Assembly (NCBI GenBank): GCA_947629715.1
Contig: CANRET010000011.1
Location: 1-44,080, forward strand
Source of the DNA: an uncultured Akkermansia sp.
GTDB taxonomy: Bacteria > Verrucomicrobiota > Verrucomicrobiia > Verrucomicrobiales > Akkermansiaceae
DNA: 44,080 nucleotides
Direction: 5' to 3'
The notes below the pieces were generated by a model. The model saw nothing but the letters and a program-made list of their open reading frames with translations. It had not been told where the DNA came from and did not search any database. Below, in pieces: positions 40,716 through 44,080 of this stretch. How positions within the stretch are numbered: position 1 is the stretch's first letter; every line of letters starts with the position of its first letter. The position numbers and the translations under genes were made by a program.

Positions 40716-41735
40716 TCAAAATTGCTCAAAGCGCAGCCGCACGTCTGCCAAAAAGGCTTCTTCCAGCGTGCGGCGCGCCTCGGCCAGTGGAATGCCTCGG
40801 GATTGCAGGTAGAAGAGTTGCTCTGCATCGACGGGCGCCGTGGCTGAGCCGTGCGAACAACGCACTCGGTCGGCGAGGATCTCCAGCATGGGCAATGAGT
40901 GGACAGTGGCGTGCGGGCTGAGCTGCAGGTTCAGGTTGGAGAGGTAGGCGTCGGTATCGTGTGCGTGTGGCTGCACCCGAATGTTGCCGCCAAAGATAGC
41001 CGTGGCGCGGTCTGTCAGCGTATTTTTGCAGAGCAGGCGACTCTTGCAGCCGGGGGAGCTGTGGAGCTGCCGGTTGCGCATGTCCAAGCATTGCTCGCTA
41101 CGCAGCCGATTGGCAGACAGGAGGAGCGCTTCAGCCCCCGGGGCGGTGAATTCCAGCGTGCATTCATGCCGCGCCCAAGCGAGGTCCTGATGCGTGCTCA
41201 GCGAGCAAAACCGGGCGTTCTCGGCGCAAATGCAAGAGGAAATGCAGAAAGCGCGTGTGTTCTCGGAGCCGAGCTCGCGTTGCTCCAGCCGCAGGGTAGC
41301 GCCGGGCATCAGTTCATAGCGTCGCAGACACACGAGCGTTGATTCTTCGCCGTACTCGTGTTCTTCGATAAGATGTAGTCGGGCGCCGGCGCCCACAATG
41401 ACCCTGAGCTGCTGCACTTGCACGCCGTGCACCTCGCTGTGCAGAGTGATGGCTTCTCGCCGTTGCAAGCCGTCTGCAACGCGCAGGCAGTGGCCGAATT
41501 GCACCCTTGCAAGGGCCCGCTGCATTAGGGCCTCCGATCCGATGGTGGGCAGGAGTTCTGCCGCGCACGACGTCAGTTGCACACCACTCGGCAAATCTAT
41601 GCCACGCAGTTCCGCCGCTTGCGCGTGCTCCAGAGCCTCCGCAAGCTCCTGCGCGTGCACATGGGGACGGCCAAAGCGCCAATCTTCATTCAGGCGGTCG
41701 GGCAGGGGGGCAGCGTTTGTGTCATGCGTGTGCAT
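40716..41735 (-). CDS. sufD: Fe-S cluster assembly protein SufD
   Basis: Non-catalytic scaffold partner of SufB in the SufBCD iron-sulfur assembly complex. 339 residues; the recognisable part is the C-terminal parallel beta-helix (DRATAIFGGNIRVQPHAHDT, NLNLQLSPHATVHSLPMLEI, CSHGSATAPVDAEQLFYLQS), which aligns with the end of SufB. The N-terminal half is divergent and short. It overlaps sufB by one base (TAATG) and is the last gene of the sufCBD operon. SufS, SufE and SufU are not in the window. Confidence 0.9.
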   Translation of the reverse strand: MHTHDTNAAPLPDRLNEDWRFGRPHVHAQELAEALEHAQAAELRGIDLPSGVQLTSCAAELLPTIGSEALMQRALARVQFGHCLRVADGLQRREAITLHSEVHGVQVQQLRVIVGAGARLHLIEEHEYGEESTLVCLRRYELMPGATLRLEQRELGSENTRAFCISSCICAENARFCSLSTHQDLAWARHECTLEFTAPGAEALLLSANRLRSEQCLDMRNRQLHSSPGCKSRLLCKNTLTDRATAIFGGNIRVQPHAHDTDAYLSNLNLQLSPHATVHSLPMLEILADRVRCSHGSATAPVDAEQLFYLQSRGIPLAEARRTLEEAFLADVRLRFEQF

Positions 41736-43144
41736 TAGCCGATGGAGTCTTCCATTTCCATGTCGATGAGTCGGCGCAGCTCCACAGAGTACTCCATGGG
41801 AAACTCATTGACGAGGTCGTTGATAAAGCCGTTCACCGCCAGGCTCATGGCCTGCGCCCGCGTGAGCCCACGCTGCTGCATGTAGAAGAGCATCTCCTCA
41901 TCCACCTGCGACACGGAAGCCTCATGCTGCACGGCGGTGCTATCCCCATGCACGGTGATGGCAGGGTAGGTGTCCGTGCGACTTTCGGCGTGCAGCAGCA
42001 GGGCATCGCACTCTGTGTGGTTACGGCAGCCGGTGGCGCCGGGTTGCACGCGCACTTCCCCTCGGTAACTGGCACGCCCGTGACCGATGGAGATGGATTT
42101 GGCAACGATGTTGGATGTGGTGCCAGGCGCGGCGTGTATCATGCGCGCTCCGGTATCCTGCAGCTGCCCATCGCGGGCGATGGAGATGCTCACCACCTCG
42201 CCGCGAGCCCTTTCACCCTGCAGGATGACAGCGGGGTATTTCATCGTGACGCCGGAGCCGATGTTGCAGTCAATCCAGCGGATTTCCGCATCGCGCATGG
42301 CCAGACCGCGTTGGATGACGAGGTTGTACACATTCGTGGCCCAATTCTGCACGGTGACATATTGGATTTTTGCGCCTGGCAGGGCAACGAGTTCCACCAC
42401 GCCGGAGTGCAGGGTGGCAGTGTCGTATTTTGGCGCAGTGCAACCTTCCATATACATGAGCTCCGCTCCTTCATCCGCGATGATGAGCGTGCGCTCGAAT
42501 TGCCCCATGCTCTCGGAGTTGATGCGGAAGTACGCCTGAAGCGGCTGAGCGAGTTTTACTCCCTTGGGCACATAAATGAATGATCCGCCGGAAAAGGCGG
42601 CGTGATTGAGCGCAGCGTATTTGTTGTCGCCTACGGGTATCACTTTCCCGAACCAGGGACGGAAGAGGCTCTCGTACCCGCTGAGTCCCTCCGTTGGGTT
42701 CACGAAGATAACGCCTTTTTTGGCGAGCTCCTCGCGCATGTTTTTGTAAGCGGTTTCCGAGTCGTATTGAGCATCCACCCCGGCGAGAAAAGCGCGCTCT
42801 TGCTCCGGCACGCCGAGTCGTTCAAAGGTGCGCTTGACGTCGTCGGGCACGTCATTCCAATTCTTGCGTGCGGGCGTTCCCTGCGCCAGATAGTAGCGGA
42901 TTTTGTCAAAGTCCAGCGTGGCAATTTCCTGAGGCGCCCAGTGCAGGGGTTGAGGCATGTCACGAAACTTCGTAAGCGCACGTTTTCGAAAGTCGCGCAG
43001 CCAATCCGGTTCTCCTTTCGCGTCGCAAATGTAATCGATGGTGGCTTCGGTAAGCCCATAACCCGCATCGTAAGCATGCCGCTCGGGGAAAGAAAAGTCT
43101 CCGCGCGCATCCTGCGGCGGAACTACTGGCGTTTTGCCGTTCAT
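41735..43144 (-). CDS. sufB: Fe-S cluster assembly protein SufB
   Basis: Core scaffold of the Suf system, 469 residues, where [Fe-S] clusters are built. It has the SufB landmarks [20 protein letters not shown] near the N-terminus, [60 protein letters not shown], and [15 protein letters not shown] with the conserved cysteine thought to take part in cluster assembly, followed by [20 protein letters not shown]. It overlaps sufC by ATGA and sufD by one base, so the three subunits are made together. Confidence 0.97.
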   Translation of the reverse strand: MNGKTPVVPPQDARGDFSFPERHAYDAGYGLTEATIDYICDAKGEPDWLRDFRKRALTKFRDMPQPLHWAPQEIATLDFDKIRYYLAQGTPARKNWNDVPDDVKRTFERLGVPEQERAFLAGVDAQYDSETAYKNMREELAKKGVIFVNPTEGLSGYESLFRPWFGKVIPVGDNKYAALNHAAFSGGSFIYVPKGVKLAQPLQAYFRINSESMGQFERTLIIADEGAELMYMEGCTAPKYDTATLHSGVVELVALPGAKIQYVTVQNWATNVYNLVIQRGLAMRDAEIRWIDCNIGSGVTMKYPAVILQGERARGEVVSISIARDGQLQDTGARMIHAAPGTTSNIVAKSISIGHGRASYRGEVRVQPGATGCRNHTECDALLLHAESRTDTYPAITVHGDSTAVQHEASVSQVDEEMLFYMQQRGLTRAQAMSLAVNGFINDLVNEFPMEYSVELRRLIDMEMEDSIG

Positions 43145-43890
43145 GCGTTCTCTTCGTTCAGGAAATCAAAACCGTGTTCTTCAATGTAGTCCGCCAGTTC
43201 GCGTCCGCCGGTGCGCTCAATCCTTCCGCGATGGAATATATGCACCACATCCGGTACAATATAATCCAAGAGTCGCTTGTAGTGTGTGATGATCAAAAAA
43301 CTGCGGAATGGGGCGCGCATGGCGTTCACTCCTTTCGAAACAATGCGCAGCGCATCCACGTCCAGCCCGCTGTCCGTTTCGTCCAAAATCGCGCAAAGAG
43401 GCTCGAGCATCAGCATCTGCAACGCCTCGTTGCGCTTCTTCTCCCCTCCGGAGAACCCCTCGTTCACCGCACGTGAAGAGAATTTGGGATCCATGCCCAG
43501 CTCTTTCATCACCGTTCGCAGTCGCCTGTAGTAGGCCACGGCGTCTGGTTCTTCGCCTTCCGGCAGCCGGGCCTTGAGCGCAGCTCGCAGAAAGTTTGCG
43601 TTGGTCACCCCCGGCACTTCCACCGGGTACTGGAAAGCCAGAAACAAGCCTGCGCGACTACGTGCATCCGGAGTTATCGTCAGCAGATCCTGTCCGTTGA
43701 GTTCTGCAGAGCCGTCGGTCACTTCGTAGTCCGGGTGTCCGCAGAGCACCTTGGAAAGTGTACTTTTGCCGGAGCCGTTGGGGCCCATGATGGCATGCAC
43801 TTCACCTGCGGGAATCTCCAAGTCCACGCCGCGCAGGATTTCCTGACCATCCCTTACGCAAGCATGCAGGTTCTTGATGATAAGGCTCAT
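43141..43890 (-). CDS. sufC: Fe-S cluster assembly ATPase SufC
   Basis: Soluble ABC-type ATPase of the SufBCD complex, 249 residues. The Walker A motif is GPNGSGKST at 36-44, the ABC signature [10 protein letters not shown] at about 148-157, and Walker B is [33 protein letters not shown] (Q-loop) and [13 protein letters not shown] (H-loop) are also SufC-typical. It is the first gene of the operon, with a promoter about 60 bases upstream and no obvious Shine-Dalgarno. An IS-like repeat begins about 30 bases further upstream. Confidence 0.97.
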   Translation of the reverse strand: MSLIIKNLHACVRDGQEILRGVDLEIPAGEVHAIMGPNGSGKSTLSKVLCGHPDYEVTDGSAELNGQDLLTITPDARSRAGLFLAFQYPVEVPGVTNANFLRAALKARLPEGEEPDAVAYYRRLRTVMKELGMDPKFSSRAVNEGFSGGEKKRNEALQMLMLEPLCAILDETDSGLDVDALRIVSKGVNAMRAPFRSFLIITHYKRLLDYIVPDVVHIFHRGRIERTGGRELADYIEEHGFDFLNEENA

Positions 43891-43949
43891 GTTCGTTTGT
43901 TTCGTAAGAGCCGCGCCAGTGTTTTTCCATTTGCCGCGCAGCGCACGCC

Positions 43950-43978
43950 ATCATACCACTGCCGCGACCTGTGCGCAA
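43950..43978 (-). promoter_or_regulatory. Promoter of sufCBD
   Basis: Read on the minus strand: -35 TTGCGC (43978-43973), 17-bp spacer, -10 TATGAT (43955-43950). Expected start near 43943, leaving a leader of about 50 bases before the sufC ATG. No IscR-like or Fur-like box was recognised. Confidence 0.6.
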
Positions 43979-44005
43979 GAGCGAATGACAATCCGCTTTT
44001 GTTTT

Positions 44006-44080
44006 GTGGATTGCAAAATTAAATGCAACAGGTTCTTGGCACAAAAAAGGGTGCCAAGAAGTTCAAAGTATGCTAGAGTC
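44006..44080 (+). mobile_element. End of an IS-like repeat, continuing past the window
   Basis: Copy of the left end at 21471: GTGGATTGCAAAATTAAATG and onward, with one mismatch over the first 40 or so bases. It then forms a perfect hairpin with 10-bp arms TTCTTGGCAC (44033-44042) and GTGCCAAGAA (44051-44060). The rest of the element lies outside the window; it may be a complete insertion sequence or another short relic. Confidence 0.6.

Overview
The window looks like a chromosomal segment of a Gram-negative bacterium of the PVC superphylum, most likely a verrucomicrobial (Akkermansia-like) species. This is an inference from an SLA1-homology-type domain on a lipoprotein, a Suf operon in the order sufC-sufB-sufD, a carboxynorspermidine-type polyamine enzyme and the gene repertoire as a whole; no rRNA or other decisive marker is present. 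No tRNA, rRNA or CRISPR array was seen.

Positions 1-21018 are a surface-glycan island. It opens with a truncated GT4 glycosyltransferase, a GT2 and a GT8 glycosyltransferase (1-3950, AT-rich). Next come the three enzymes that make CDP-4-keto-3,6-dideoxyglucose (rfbF, rfbG, rfbH; 3962-7203), followed by a short-chain reductase and a thiamine-diphosphate enzyme of the acetolactate synthase type (7263-9901). That set matches the logic of branched-chain CDP-yersiniose synthesis. A second sugar pathway follows: pseB, an aldo/keto reductase, pseC, a TIM-barrel protein and pseI (9937-15083), i.e. a pseudaminic-acid-type nonulosonic acid. Two hypothetical proteins separate it from an AT-rich decoration module (16239-21018): two formyltransferases, a PseH-like acetyltransferase, a GNAT/ATP-grasp fusion and a PIG-L deacetylase. 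PseF and PseG are not in the window.

The decoration module has an unusual control layout. Two divergent intergenic regions, each about 184 bp (16906-17089 and 19456-19639), are inverted copies of one another. Each is bounded by a 17-bp near-palindrome. In front of both formyltransferase genes that palindrome is exactly the 17-bp spacer of a near-consensus sigma70 promoter, which suggests one shared regulator. Four genes of the island also carry runs of eight G or C, absent from the housekeeping genes that follow.

A degenerate insertion-sequence-like element with terminal inverted repeats (21471-21763) marks the border. Its end sequence recurs at the right edge of the window (44006-44080).

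Positions 21.8-44 kb are GC-richer housekeeping DNA: holA and mnmG; a series of envelope or exported proteins (two lipoproteins, a small secreted protein, a Tat-exported flavodoxin-like protein) with mazG and a TetR regulator; a GT35 phosphorylase-like protein lacking its PLP lysine; carboxynorspermidine dehydrogenase; hom and lysC; two membrane-anchored TPR proteins; murJ with a large insertion; and, on the opposite strand, sufCBD. Several promoters here lie so close to the start codon that the mRNAs may be leaderless.
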